From: Synechococcus sp. PCC 7336
GTDB lineage: Bacteria > Cyanobacteriota > Cyanobacteriia > Thermostichales > PCC-7336
Assembly (NCBI RefSeq): GCF_000332275.1
Contig: NZ_CM001776.1
Location: forward strand, 310,001-374,000
DNA length: 64,000 bases
Direction: 5' to 3'
The notes beneath the pieces were generated by a model that had not been told where the DNA came from, made no database searches, and saw only the letters and a list, made by a program, of their open reading frames with translations. Position 1 is the stretch's first letter. Each line of letters begins with the position of its first letter. A program made the translations under genes and the position numbers. Below are positions 18,514 through 27,492 of the stretch, one piece after another.

Positions 18514-19635
18514 ATGCCAAAGGTCACGTTTCTCGCTGGCGATATCCCGCCCAAAACAGGGGGGGAATTCTATAACCACAAGGTGTACACCTACCTGAAG
18601 CAGTCGGGTTTGGCAGTGGAGTATATCAACCTCCACAAGCTTCGCTACCTGTTTAAACTCACCTGGATTCCGCTGCTGGGGAATATTGCGATCGCCCTTT
18701 GTCTGGCCGTTCTGGCCTTCGGTCGAGGCGATCGCCTGTTAGTCTTCGACCAATATTTTGCTGGATATCTAGTGGGGATGAACGCCATTCATCGCTGCTG
18801 GCATCGGGGCCAGAGTCTTGCGATTGTGCATCATTTCGATCGCTATGACAGCAGCGCCCCAGCCTCACTCGGGAAAACCTGCCGTGCCCTGGCCGAACGG
18901 CTAAAACTGATCTGGGCCTCCCAGATGATTACCAATAGCCAATATTCCCAACGGGAAATCGAGTCCCTCGGTTTTCCAGCGCAAAACATTACCATTCTTC
19001 CCCCCGGACTGGAGCAGAAAGTAGTAAATTCTGACAATCCCTCTCAACCATTGCAGTTGGAAAACCCGGCCATTTTATGTGTCGCCCACTGCATTCCTCG
19101 CAAAGGAATTTTGGAGTTAGTGGAAGCCTTTGCCACGATCGATCGTCAAAACTACGTCCTCCATATTGCAGGCAAAACCGATAAAGATGCCCGGTACTAC
19201 CGCAAATTGCGATCGCGAGTGGAGAGCGCGGGTTTGGCTAATGCCGTCATCTTCCACGGCAGAACGGACGACAACACCCTCCATCAGCTCTATCAGCAAT
19301 CCGATCTGTTTGTTCTGCCATCCTACAAAGAAGGCTTTGGCATCGTCTTGCTAGAGGCCATGCACTACGGTCTGCCGATTGTGGCCACCAACGTCACCGC
19401 CTTGCCAGAACTGGTGCGGGATGGCGAAACGGGGTTATTGGTTCCCCCTCAAAATTCACAGGCTTTGGCCGAAGCATTGCAAAAGCTGATCGATCGCCCC
19501 GATTTGCGCGCTCGTCTGGGACGCGCCGGTCGCCAGCAACTGCTCCCCAACTATGACTGGGATCGAACTGGAGCAAAATTTCTATCTATCGTGCAAACCC
19601 TTACCCCCCAATTGAACGTCCGTGCCAGTCTCTAA
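18514..19635 (+). CDS. Family 4 glycosyltransferase
   Basis: A 373-residue GT-B enzyme starting MPKVTFLAGDIPPKTGGEFYN. The C-terminal domain has ILCVAHCIPRKGILELVEAF, then YKEGFGIVLLEAMHYGLPIV (the E-x7-E motif) and ALPELVRDGETGLLVPP. This is a clear GT4 retaining transferase of the exopolysaccharide cluster. It lies 54 bp after the previous gene, and its end overlaps the GTG of the next by 14 bp. One hydrophobic stretch near residues 50-75 suggests membrane association. Confidence 0.85.
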   Translation: MPKVTFLAGDIPPKTGGEFYNHKVYTYLKQSGLAVEYINLHKLRYLFKLTWIPLLGNIAIALCLAVLAFGRGDRLLVFDQYFAGYLVGMNAIHRCWHRGQSLAIVHHFDRYDSSAPASLGKTCRALAERLKLIWASQMITNSQYSQREIESLGFPAQNITILPPGLEQKVVNSDNPSQPLQLENPAILCVAHCIPRKGILELVEAFATIDRQNYVLHIAGKTDKDARYYRKLRSRVESAGLANAVIFHGRTDDNTLHQLYQQSDLFVLPSYKEGFGIVLLEAMHYGLPIVATNVTALPELVRDGETGLLVPPQNSQALAEALQKLIDRPDLRARLGRAGRQQLLPNYDWDRTGAKFLSIVQTLTPQLNVRASL

Positions 19636-20851
19636 CTCCGTCCAATCGACTACCACCAGAGGCGATCGCACTGCCACCCCAGACATTTTGGTCGTCACTC
19701 GCACCTTTTTACCGAAGGAAGGGGGCATCGAAGAGTATGTCTACAACCGCTGCCTGCAAGATCCCGGTCGCATTGTGGTGCTGGCTGCCAGTTGTCCGGG
19801 AGACAGCGAGTTCGATCGCCAACAGCCCTTTAGCGTGCATCGCTGGCCCATGCCAGCCTGGTTGAGATCGACGGGTCAATTCGGCAGTCTGCTCGCGCAA
19901 GTGTTTTCGATGCTGGGAGCGCTGCTGCTGGGACTCCTGCTGTTTTTCCGCTATCGCTATCGCTACATTGAATGGGCACACGGGTTCGATTTTCCCTCCC
20001 TGCTCCTGCTGGGATATCTCCTGCCGGTTCGATATTTCGTCTACCTGCACGGCAACGATCTCCTGTGTCCCCTACGCCATGCGGGGCTGAAGTTGCTGTT
20101 TGCCCACACTTTAGAGCGGGCTAGCGGCCTAGTGTGTAACAGTGCATTCACCTCGAATTACCTGCGGGAATGCGCTCCAGTTTCCACTCCCACCTACGTT
20201 ATTCATCCCATTGTGAGGACAGACAAATTTGGCCCTCCTCTAAGGGATGCAGAACTCGCCGATCTGCGACAGCAAATCCGGGGCCACTACGGAATTCCGT
20301 CTGACGCGATCGCGATTTTGTCGGTGGGTCGGCTAATCCCCAGAAAGGGGTTTGGCAGCGTTGTCGAACTCCTGCCGCAGCTTCTGGCAGCCGGAATCGA
20401 CGTTCACTACATCCTCTGCGGTCGGGGATCGATGGAAGCCGATTTACGCAGCCAGGTAGACCGATTGGAACTCGGCGATCGCGTTCATTTCGCTGGTTTT
20501 GTACCCGACGCCGAACTTGCTGGATACTACGCCGCTAGCGATATTTTTGCCATGCTGACCTTCTTTGAAACCCAAGCAGCCAGTATTGAAGGTTTTGGCA
20601 TTGTCTACCGCGAAGCCGGGTACTTCGGCAAACCCGTCCTCGCCAGTCGAGTGGGTGGAGTGGCGGATGCGGTCATCCATAACGAAACTGGATTTTTGGT
20701 CGAGCCGAACGATCCCGAGGCTAGCGTTGAAGCTTTGCTGCACCTCTGTAGAAGCCCCGAACTGCGTCAGAGATTGGGCGATCGCGGTCGGGAGCTAGCC
20801 CAGAGCACTATCCCCCACAGCCGACTGTACGAATCTGAGGGGTTTGACTAA
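19622..20851 (+). CDS. Family 4 glycosyltransferase
   Basis: A 409-residue GT-B enzyme starting at GTG 19622 inside the end of the previous gene. Features are RTFLPKEGGIEEYVYN in the acceptor domain and AILSVGRLIPRKGFGSVVEL opening the donor domain. Also present are EGFGIVYREAGYFGKPVLAS, an EGFG motif with the second acidic residue, and HNETGFLVEPNDPEASVEAL. A hydrophobic stretch around residues 95-120 may lie on the membrane. The stop TAA overlaps the ATG of the flippase gene by one base (TAATG), so translation is coupled. Specific linkage is unknown. Confidence 0.85.
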   Translation: MPVSNSVQSTTTRGDRTATPDILVVTRTFLPKEGGIEEYVYNRCLQDPGRIVVLAASCPGDSEFDRQQPFSVHRWPMPAWLRSTGQFGSLLAQVFSMLGALLLGLLLFFRYRYRYIEWAHGFDFPSLLLLGYLLPVRYFVYLHGNDLLCPLRHAGLKLLFAHTLERASGLVCNSAFTSNYLRECAPVSTPTYVIHPIVRTDKFGPPLRDAELADLRQQIRGHYGIPSDAIAILSVGRLIPRKGFGSVVELLPQLLAAGIDVHYILCGRGSMEADLRSQVDRLELGDRVHFAGFVPDAELAGYYAASDIFAMLTFFETQAASIEGFGIVYREAGYFGKPVLASRVGGVADAVIHNETGFLVEPNDPEASVEALLHLCRSPELRQRLGDRGRELAQSTIPHSRLYESEGFD

Positions 20852-22323
20852 TGGCAAAGGCAACCGCAGCAAACATTGCCAAAAGTAGTCTGTGGCTGAC
20901 CGCCAGTTTTGTCTTGGCCAAGTGCTTGCAGTTACTGGCCCAGATCGTTTTGGCCCGACTCTTGATGCCGGAGGATTTTGGCATCTGGGGCATGGTGCTG
21001 GTGGTTACGGCTCTGGCGGGGTTATTCAAGGACGCCACAGTTGCGGGAGTTCTCATCCAAAGGGGGCTCGCGGATAAAACCACGGTCAATACGGTTTACA
21101 GCTTGGGGGTTTCCCTCTCTGTCCTCATGTTCCTGCTGCAATCCGCGCTCGGCTATCCCCTCTCCCTGTTTTTTGACCAGCCCCTCGTTTTTCCGCTCGC
21201 CACTTGTGCAGCCTTCACGTTTCTGATTGGGGCTGGGGCTGGGGCACATGGGGCCGTGTTGCAGCGCCAGATGAAGTTTCGGGAGTTAGCTCTATCTCAA
21301 TCTGTGGCGGGGTTGGCACGGATGGGCGTGGCGATCGCTGTGGCCGCCTCGGGAGCTGGGGTATGGGCTTTTGTCGCCGCAGAACTGGCTTCAATAACCA
21401 CCAGCAGTATTTTGCGTCGCAGCTTGAGTGGATATCGCTTTGACTATCAGCTTTTACCCAATGCCGAAGCCTTCCGAAACGTGCGCAGCTACATCGGCAG
21501 CTCGATTGGGATTAATCTCGCCGTCTATACCAATACCAACAGTGACAACATGATTGTGGGTCGGCTGTTGGGGGCACAGTCTCTGGGCTTCTACAACTTG
21601 GCCTATCAGTTGGCGATGATGCCGACCTTTGTGCTGTCTCAGGTGAATCGCGTCAGTTTTTCTGTGCTGTCCCAACAAACGGGACAGGATCGACAACATT
21701 ACGTCTGTCGATCGCTCGAACTCTATGCCATGCTGTCGGCTCCCGTTTACGGCGTCGCCTATGCGATCGCCCCTTGGCTCATTCCCCAATTGTATGGAGC
21801 CGAATGGACCCCTGCTGTGCTGCTCTTTCAGATCGTGCTGATTTTTGCCTATACACGCGGTTTCATGTCAATTTTAGGCACTACGTTGAATGCGATCGAC
21901 CGGCCCGAACTGAATGCGAAGATCAATTGGGCTTTGGTCCCCCTATCTATTCCCGCGTTTTTCATTGGGGCGCGATTGGGCGGCATCCAAGGGGTCGCGA
22001 TGTCAGTGGCTCTAGTGATGGGCATTGGGGCCAGCGTTTGGTTTTGGCTCGCAACCTGTCGAGCCACTGGCTGGAGTGAGGTGACAGTCTTCAAACCGGT
22101 CGTCATTCCCACAGTCTCCATCGGTTCTGCTATCGGAATGAGCCATCCGATCCAGTTGAATTTAAATCTATCCCCAGGGATTCAGCCGCTGTTAGTCCTC
22201 GTGGGCTATATCGTTATTGCGGGTATTCTGTCGAAAGGCAAGGCATTCTCAGTCTTAATCGACACTGGCAAGCGCGTCTTTAACCTATCGCCCAAGCCTC
22301 TAGAGAAAAACACCTCTTCCTAG
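20851..22323 (+). CDS. Wzx-type lipid-linked oligosaccharide flippase (MOP superfamily)
   Basis: A 490-residue membrane protein with about fourteen hydrophobic segments and the WzxC-like signatures ARLLMPEDFGIWGMVLVV and FKDATVAGVLIQRG. Also present are NSDNMIVGRLLGAQSLGFYN and MSILGTTLNAIDRPELNAK. It flips lipid-linked repeat units from the inner to the outer face of the cytoplasmic membrane. It is the last gene of the exopolysaccharide operon; a dispersed repeat copy begins just after its stop. With the Wzc-like and polymerase genes it marks a Wzx/Wzy-dependent pathway. No outer-membrane exporter (Wza) or priming transferase gene is in the window, so these must be elsewhere. Confidence 0.85.
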   Translation: MAKATAANIAKSSLWLTASFVLAKCLQLLAQIVLARLLMPEDFGIWGMVLVVTALAGLFKDATVAGVLIQRGLADKTTVNTVYSLGVSLSVLMFLLQSALGYPLSLFFDQPLVFPLATCAAFTFLIGAGAGAHGAVLQRQMKFRELALSQSVAGLARMGVAIAVAASGAGVWAFVAAELASITTSSILRRSLSGYRFDYQLLPNAEAFRNVRSYIGSSIGINLAVYTNTNSDNMIVGRLLGAQSLGFYNLAYQLAMMPTFVLSQVNRVSFSVLSQQTGQDRQHYVCRSLELYAMLSAPVYGVAYAIAPWLIPQLYGAEWTPAVLLFQIVLIFAYTRGFMSILGTTLNAIDRPELNAKINWALVPLSIPAFFIGARLGGIQGVAMSVALVMGIGASVWFWLATCRATGWSEVTVFKPVVIPTVSIGSAIGMSHPIQLNLNLSPGIQPLLVLVGYIVIAGILSKGKAFSVLIDTGKRVFNLSPKPLEKNTSS

Positions 22324-22344
22324 TCTTAAAACTCACCTGAACCT

Positions 22345-22456
22345 CAACTATTTTGAGACCTAGAGTGTTTAGGCGTTGCATCCGGTCCCCTAGATCCCCC
22401 ACCAGTGGGGGACTTATGAGAGTCTGTTGGCTTCGTTCTACAACTTTAAGGACTTT
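22345..22456 (-). repeat. Dispersed repeat, subtype A copy (inverted)
   Basis: On the minus strand this reads TTAAAGTTGTAGAACGAAGC, then CTCTCATAAGTCCCCCACTG, GTGGGGGATCTAGGGG, GCAACGCCTAAACACTCTAG and GTCTCAAAATAG. These are the same blocks in the same order as 11498-11616. It fills the space between the convergent flippase gene and the membrane protein gene. Confidence 0.7.
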
Positions 22457-22470
22457 TGACATTTCCCGAC

Positions 22471-23130
22471 TCATACGTTCCTGCAATGCTTATCGAGTCT
22501 AGAGCCCACTGCAAATGTCGCGGTGCTGGAGAAATAGGACAGCCAACTTACGATACCCACTAGCTTCGCCCCATCCTCAAATAGATAGAGGTCCAAGTCG
22601 GAAGGAAGAAGCAAATCCAAAGTGCTCGAAACTCCAAAAAAGACTAAAGCCATTCCTAATAAGATGTACTCTGTTTGCCAAATTACCGGATAGAACTTAA
22701 CCAGATAGAACAGTAAAAATCCAGCATAGCTAACAAAGACAGCTTTTTCGGGTACGCCGATAGAAGGGAAGAAACCTTCGTGAAGCAGGAAGACATCGTC
22801 AAGGCCGAGGACCAATGTCAGCAGCCCTGAAACAAACAGAAAGCGGTTGATTTTGAGACTGTCGGCGCGCCCTGAGAGGAGCTTGGCGCTCAACATGCAG
22901 ACGGCTGCTGAAGCAGACCACAATAAGAGACCTATTTGAGAGAGAAAACCTGTATAGAGAGGAGCTTCGAGGATGGCAGTTGGATCGCGAGTGAGCGAAC
23001 CGATGGGGATTCCTTGCCAAAAATGTAAGAGCAAGACTACGCCTATAGGGACTGCCGAAACCGCTAGAACTAAACCGATCGTCCGCCAACTCGATCTGCA
23101 GTGCTTGGGAGGGGAAGGCAATGATTGCAT
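22471..23130 (-). CDS. Multi-pass membrane protein of unknown function
   Basis: A 219-residue protein with about six hydrophobic segments and a basic N-terminal tail. I do not recognise the family. Two acidic/histidine patches inside or next to membrane segments stand out. These are LGLDDVFLLHEGFF (about residues 108-121) and LYLFEDGAKLVGIVSW (about 181-196). They could form a metal site or catalytic centre within the membrane, but that is a guess. It is convergent with the exopolysaccharide operon and about 100 bp from the ABC transporter pair, on the same strand as that pair but downstream of it. Confidence 0.6.
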   Translation of the reverse strand: MQSLPSPPKHCRSSWRTIGLVLAVSAVPIGVVLLLHFWQGIPIGSLTRDPTAILEAPLYTGFLSQIGLLLWSASAAVCMLSAKLLSGRADSLKINRFLFVSGLLTLVLGLDDVFLLHEGFFPSIGVPEKAVFVSYAGFLLFYLVKFYPVIWQTEYILLGMALVFFGVSSTLDLLLPSDLDLYLFEDGAKLVGIVSWLSYFSSTATFAVGSRLDKHCRNV

Positions 23131-23228
23131 GTTCTAGAGTTCCTACAGGCTGAAAAAGCTGCCCAACGATTGATTGACCCTCATTCTGTCTTACCCCCCT
23201 CCACGGGGTAAAAGATTACTTCTAGCCC

Positions 23229-24197
23229 CTACAGCATGAGGCCGTCGGGGAGCAATTGCTCCCAGGCAATCGCGATCGCCTCTCGTGCCTCAACTGTTGG
23301 GGCAATCCCTGGCTGAGTCACTTCGAGATAGATATGTTCTAGGCGCACCGGCTGCCTCGCCACCGAGGTGAGCGGAATCCCCTCAAAGTGAGACAGGATT
23401 TGGGGTAAATCGAGTGCCTCGGGCAGCCAGAAGGCTAAGTCGCCGCCGTAGTAGCGGTGTGCCCAGCCCAACTGGTCGGCGCGGGCGATCGCCCGATCGG
23501 GTGCGGGGGTCTCGACAATGGCTAACTCGCTGGCCCGGATGTGCTGGCGCAATTCCTCTAACGACCCTTCGGCCAGGATGTGGCCCTGTTTGAGAATGCC
23601 GATGCGGTGGCAGAGCCGTTCGGCTTCGTCGAGCAGGTGGGTGGTGAGCAGAACCGTGGTGCCGTTGCGTTCGAGCTGCTGGATTAAGTGCCAAATGTCG
23701 TAGCGGGCCTCGATGTCTAAGCCCGTGGTGGGCTCGTCCAGAATGACGAGCTTGGGTTGGTGAACCAGGGCGATCGCAATGCTGAGGCGACGCTGCATAC
23801 CGCCGCTAAGGGTCTCGACCGTGCTGTGGGCGCGATCGCCTAATTTCACGGCTTCTAAACAGGCGCGAATCCGCTGTCGCCGTTGGGCTGTGGGAAGACC
23901 GTAAATGCGGGCAAAAAAGTCTAAATTCTCGGCACAGGTGAGGCTGCGGTAGAGCAGATTGTCTTGGGGGGCAATCCCCACCAGTGCTTTGGTGGCATCT
24001 GACACCCGCTGACCGTCCAGCAAGACCCAACCGCTATCCAGTTGCAGCAGATTGCAAATGATGTTGATGGTTGTAGTTTTGCCTGACCCATTCGGACCGA
24101 GCAGCCCGTAAATTTCTCCGGGGCGCACCTGCAGGGAGAGGGCTTTGAGCACGGAGCGATCGCCGTACCGTTTAGTCACATTACAGAGCTGCAACAT
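23229..24197 (-). CDS. ABC transporter ATP-binding protein (ABC-2 exporter type)
   Basis: About 322 residues. The start MLQLCNVTKRYGDRSVL was chosen at the internal ATG because the upstream 35 residues encoded in frame look non-coding. Walker A is GPNGSGKTTT, the signature is LSGGMQRRLS, Walker B is LVILDEPTTGLD, and the H-loop is TTHLLDEAERL. The C-terminal ~90 residues are the accessory domain usual in drug/polysaccharide-type ABC-2 exporters (CcmA/DrrA-like). It powers the permease encoded by the preceding gene in the same operon (4 bp gap). The substrate cannot be read from the sequence. Confidence 0.85.
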   Translation of the reverse strand: MLQLCNVTKRYGDRSVLKALSLQVRPGEIYGLLGPNGSGKTTTINIICNLLQLDSGWVLLDGQRVSDATKALVGIAPQDNLLYRSLTCAENLDFFARIYGLPTAQRRQRIRACLEAVKLGDRAHSTVETLSGGMQRRLSIAIALVHQPKLVILDEPTTGLDIEARYDIWHLIQQLERNGTTVLLTTHLLDEAERLCHRIGILKQGHILAEGSLEELRQHIRASELAIVETPAPDRAIARADQLGWAHRYYGGDLAFWLPEALDLPQILSHFEGIPLTSVARQPVRLEHIYLEVTQPGIAPTVEAREAIAIAWEQLLPDGLML

Positions 24198-24201
24198 CGC
24201 G

Positions 24202-24975
24202 CTACAACCTCTGTTCCACTTGCAACATGCGGCGATAAGAATGCCATCCGGCCCCCAGCATGGCGATCGCAAACACCGCCAAAAAGTAGAAGTGAGGGGC
24301 AATCTCCCTCCACAGGGGAGCAGCGGCGGTGGCCCCCAGCAGTGCCTCGTTCATGTGATAGATGGGGTTGAAGCGGGCGATATCCAACAGGATTTGGGGA
24401 AATAGCGACGCCGGTAAAAACGTGCCGCCCAGAATCAACAGGGGCACTCCAAACGTTGCCACCAAGGCATTCACATCCTCCGTGCGGCGGGCAAATTGGG
24501 TACCCAACACGAACCCCACCCCCACATAGGCGGCAATACTCAGCAACACGATCGCCAAACTCAGCCACCAAGAGCCCGAAAACTGCGCTCCGGCGATCGC
24601 CGCCACCGCCGCCACCAGCAGCGTTTGCCCCAAACCAATGCCGGTGTGGGCCAGAAAAATGCCCAAGAAATAGGACGTGCCACTCAAGGGAGAGACAAAC
24701 AACCGCTTCAGGGTGCGCTGCTCCCGCTCCGCCACCACCGTCGCCACACTGCCCCCCAGACAACTAAAAAACAGCGCCGCCCCCACCAACGTCACCGGAG
24801 CCGCCAATGCGAAGGCCGCCCCCCGTTCCAACTGAGCTCGTTCGGCCAAAATCAGTCCGTTGAGCCACAGGACGGCGATCGGAAACACCCCCCAAAACAC
24901 CAAGCTGCGCCGTCGCCGCAGCAACTCGATCGCAATCCGCCGCGCCACGGCAACTGTTTCGCGCCAATATTTCAC
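24202..24975 (-). CDS. ABC-2 type transporter permease
   Basis: About 257 residues with six hydrophobic segments. It has the ABC-2 permease pattern: EREQRTLKRLFVSPLSGTSY after the second segment, and NALVATFGVPLLILGGTFLP before the fifth. The typical late motif PIYHMNEALLG is also present. The open frame extends to 25179, but the GTG at 24975 (MKYWRETVAVARR) gives the usual family length and an amphipathic start. It forms the membrane channel of an exporter with the ATPase downstream. It diverges from the carotenoid gene at 25204 across a ~230 bp promoter region. Confidence 0.8.
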   Translation of the reverse strand: MKYWRETVAVARRIAIELLRRRRSLVFWGVFPIAVLWLNGLILAERAQLERGAAFALAAPVTLVGAALFFSCLGGSVATVVAEREQRTLKRLFVSPLSGTSYFLGIFLAHTGIGLGQTLLVAAVAAIAGAQFSGSWWLSLAIVLLSIAAYVGVGFVLGTQFARRTEDVNALVATFGVPLLILGGTFLPASLFPQILLDIARFNPIYHMNEALLGATAAAPLWREIAPHFYFLAVFAIAMLGAGWHSYRRMLQVEQRL

Positions 24976-25203
24976 AAGTCCGCTCGTACTCCCGCTGCAA
25001 ACTGGACGGCGATCGCTTTCAGCACCCGACAAAACCGCAGGTATTGTGAAGCTTGCCTGAAACAACCGAATAATTTGGGTATGGTGAGCCTTAATCCTCT
25101 TTAAGTTAGCGAAAATCGCCGAGCTTGGCCTCGATCTGCCGGACTGACCGACGCGATCGCTCCTTTCTGTTGTCCCCATCCTTCGTCACTTTCGTTTTTG
25201 CAC

Positions 25204-27138
25204 ATGCGCCATTCCTCTGACGCGATTCCCTCTCAATTCTCCCGCCGCCACTTTTTGCAGCTTGCAGGCATCACCGCCGCCACCGGAACGCTCGGATATT
25301 CCCGCCTTCACAAGCCGCAGCCCTATCAGCACCAACAGGATGCGATCGCACTGCCCTCCAGCCTCACCACCCCCAAAACCGCTGTGGTGGTGGGAGCCGG
25401 GTTGGCCGGGTTAGCAGCGGCCTACGAACTCAGCAAGCGCGGATTTAGCGTCACCCTGCTGGAGAAATCGCCGCAGTTGGGGGGCAAAATCGCCAGTTGG
25501 CCCATTCGCGCAGGCGACGAGCAATTTCATATGGAACATGGGTTCCACGGCTTCTTTCCCCAGTATTACAACCTCAAAAGCATTGAAACGGAGCTGAATA
25601 TTCGCCAGAATTTCGTCTCCCTCGACTCCTATGCGGTGGTGTATCGCGACACCTACAAAGCCGAAATTTTCCGCCCCAGCCATTCCGCCTTTCCGTGGAA
25701 TGTGGTGGATTTGGGGCTGTCCTCTCGGAATGCGCTGCGTTGGGGCATTAACCTAACCGAGCCCGACCATTGGAAGGTGTTTCGGGAAATTGCCGGATTT
25801 CAACCGGTGAAAAGCTACGATCGCCTCGACGATATGTCGGTGGCCGATTGGGTCAGCGGCGAGTTCCCCCGAGGTCTCTACGACCTTTACTTTCTGCCCT
25901 TCGCCAAATCCAGCCTCAACGCCCCCGATCGCCTCAGTGCAGGGGAGCTGATGCAGTTTTTCCACTTCTACTTTTTTGGCAACCCAGAGGGGCTAGCGTT
26001 TGAGGGGACGCGGCAGGATATGGGTCGCAGTTTGGTGGACCCGATCGCCGATTTCGTGCGGGACAGTGGCGGCAGGATTCTCACTGATGTGACAGTGAGC
26101 GGCGTGACCTGGCAGGACGGACGCATTGCTGCTCTCGACTACGAAACCGGGAGTGGTGTGACCGATGTGCCCTTTTGGGTCAGTCGCAATGGCTCGTTAA
26201 GTCAGGGAGCGCGCGCTTATTACGGGGCGGGCGATGATGTTTATGTCCTCACGGAAGGCGGCGATCGCGCGATCGGCCTCACCTGCACCCACCAGGGCTG
26301 CACCGTGCAAGCGAGTGAAGACGGCCTCTTTCGCTGTCCCTGCCACGGAGCCAGCTTCGATGCCAGCGGCACAGTCGTCAGCGGTCCGGCCCAGCGAGAT
26401 TTGGAGACCTTTGAGGTGACGGCCAAACGTCCGGGGGAGGTGCAGTTGGTGGGAGCGCGTCCCCAGGCCAAGCAGGTGGAAACCATCGCGGCTGATTATT
26501 ACGTGTTTGCGACCGACGTACCGGGGGTGAAGCAGCTCTTTTCGCTGTCGAAAGGGGATGTGAATGCCGAGCTGGCCAGTCGGATAGAGGAGTTGGCGAT
26601 CGCCGATCCGTTTGCGGTTATGCGCCTCTGGTTCGATCGCGACTTCGAATGGGAATACAGTGCTTTTACCTCGCTCTCGGGCTATCGCCTCACCGACAGT
26701 ATTACGCTCTACCACCGCATCCAGCAGGATTATATCGAGTGGGCGGAGCGCACGGGGGGCAGCGTGGTGGAGCTGCATGCCTATTGCTATAAAGAGGCAG
26801 AGTTCCCCACACAGCAGGAGATTATGGACACCTTCGAGCGGGAACTGTACGAAATTGTTCCGGTGCTAAAGGAGGCCAACATCCTGCACCGAGAATTAGT
26901 CAACCAGAAAAACTTTTCCGGCTATCCCCCCGGTAGCTTTGCTGGGCGACCCGAAACGGCAACTGCTGTGCCCAATCTCGTGTTTGCTGGCGATTGGGTT
27001 AAGATGCCGTTTCCCTGTGGCTTGATGGAGCGAGCTACGAGTAGTGGCTTGTTGGCGGCGAATGAGATTTTGCACCGAGAGGGCTTGCAGCGACGGGTGT
27101 TGTTGAGCGTGATGCCGTCAGGGGTTTTGCAGATTTAA
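25204..27138 (+). CDS. cruE: CruE/CrtU-type carotene desaturase/methylase with inserted Rieske [2Fe-2S] domain
   Basis: A 644-residue FAD enzyme. The N-terminus has a twin-arginine-like signal (SRRHFLQLAGITAATG). A dinucleotide fold follows at ~65 (AVVVGAGLAGLAAAYELSKRG). Next comes HGFHGFFPQYYNL, which I associate with the isorenieratene synthase (CrtU/CruE) branch of carotenoid desaturases. At ~340-410 a Rieske domain is inserted: CTHQGC then CPCHGASFD, with both cluster ligand pairs and the extra cysteines of bc-type Rieske proteins. The C-terminal FAD motif is NLVFAGDWVKMPFPCGLMERA. CruE converts the beta-rings of beta-carotene to aromatic rings on the way to synechoxanthin. The ATG at 25204 is preferred over a TTG two codons earlier. 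Family placement is by recognition; a related carotenoid oxidase remains possible. Confidence 0.65.
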   Translation: MRHSSDAIPSQFSRRHFLQLAGITAATGTLGYSRLHKPQPYQHQQDAIALPSSLTTPKTAVVVGAGLAGLAAAYELSKRGFSVTLLEKSPQLGGKIASWPIRAGDEQFHMEHGFHGFFPQYYNLKSIETELNIRQNFVSLDSYAVVYRDTYKAEIFRPSHSAFPWNVVDLGLSSRNALRWGINLTEPDHWKVFREIAGFQPVKSYDRLDDMSVADWVSGEFPRGLYDLYFLPFAKSSLNAPDRLSAGELMQFFHFYFFGNPEGLAFEGTRQDMGRSLVDPIADFVRDSGGRILTDVTVSGVTWQDGRIAALDYETGSGVTDVPFWVSRNGSLSQGARAYYGAGDDVYVLTEGGDRAIGLTCTHQGCTVQASEDGLFRCPCHGASFDASGTVVSGPAQRDLETFEVTAKRPGEVQLVGARPQAKQVETIAADYYVFATDVPGVKQLFSLSKGDVNAELASRIEELAIADPFAVMRLWFDRDFEWEYSAFTSLSGYRLTDSITLYHRIQQDYIEWAERTGGSVVELHAYCYKEAEFPTQQEIMDTFERELYEIVPVLKEANILHRELVNQKNFSGYPPGSFAGRPETATAVPNLVFAGDWVKMPFPCGLMERATSSGLLAANEILHREGLQRRVLLSVMPSGVLQI

Positions 27139-27492
27139 GTGACGGTTTGAGTTATTGAATGGGCGGAATCTTCCCGGTCGGAATGGCTGTCATCCTCCTG
27201 CTGGTGATTGCGTGCATTTTAGGTGGTGAAAGAGATCGACCTGGCTTGAATACCGCTCAATGGTACGTCGACGGAACTCTGCATAGGAGCTCAGTAGGAG
27301 AGTGGCGTCGTGCAACCGAAGCTAATCATCGCCTTCCCCGCCTCCCAACCCTCAACTGGAACTGGACTCAAGTCCCCCAGAATGGGGGATTTAGGGGGCG
27401 AATGCAGCGAACCACAGCGCTAGTGAGAGGGTCTAATAGACACATTCTCAAAACTACGGATCTCTGCTTAGACGGGGTTTAACTGGTCACAT
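27139..27492. other. Spacer containing dispersed repeat DNA
   Basis: Between the convergent carotenoid and beta-helix genes. A 107-codon open frame at 27159-27482 runs straight through the repeat copy, so I do not call it a gene. No terminator with a T-run was found. Confidence 0.5.
27368..27482 (+). repeat. Dispersed repeat, subtype B copy
   Basis: It reads CAAGTCCCCCAGAATGGGGG, ATTTAGGGGGCGAATGCAGC, CAGCGCTAGTGAGAGGGTC and TAATAGACAC. It ends with AAAACTACGGATCTC and GACGGGGTTTAA. It matches the inverted copy at 11325-11462 over about 100 bp with few differences. Its core palindrome is CCCCCA-GAA-TGGGGG instead of the subtype A CCCCCAC-TG-GTGGGGG. Confidence 0.65.

Noticed and set aside
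23383-24763. Long frames overlapping the ABC transporter genes in other frames on the same strand
   Set aside because: The ATPase and permease frames carry all family motifs; the others are Arg/Pro/Gly-rich shadows.
27159-27482. 107-codon open frame with a hydrophobic start
   Set aside because: Its second half is encoded by a dispersed repeat copy and it lacks a ribosome binding site and family features.
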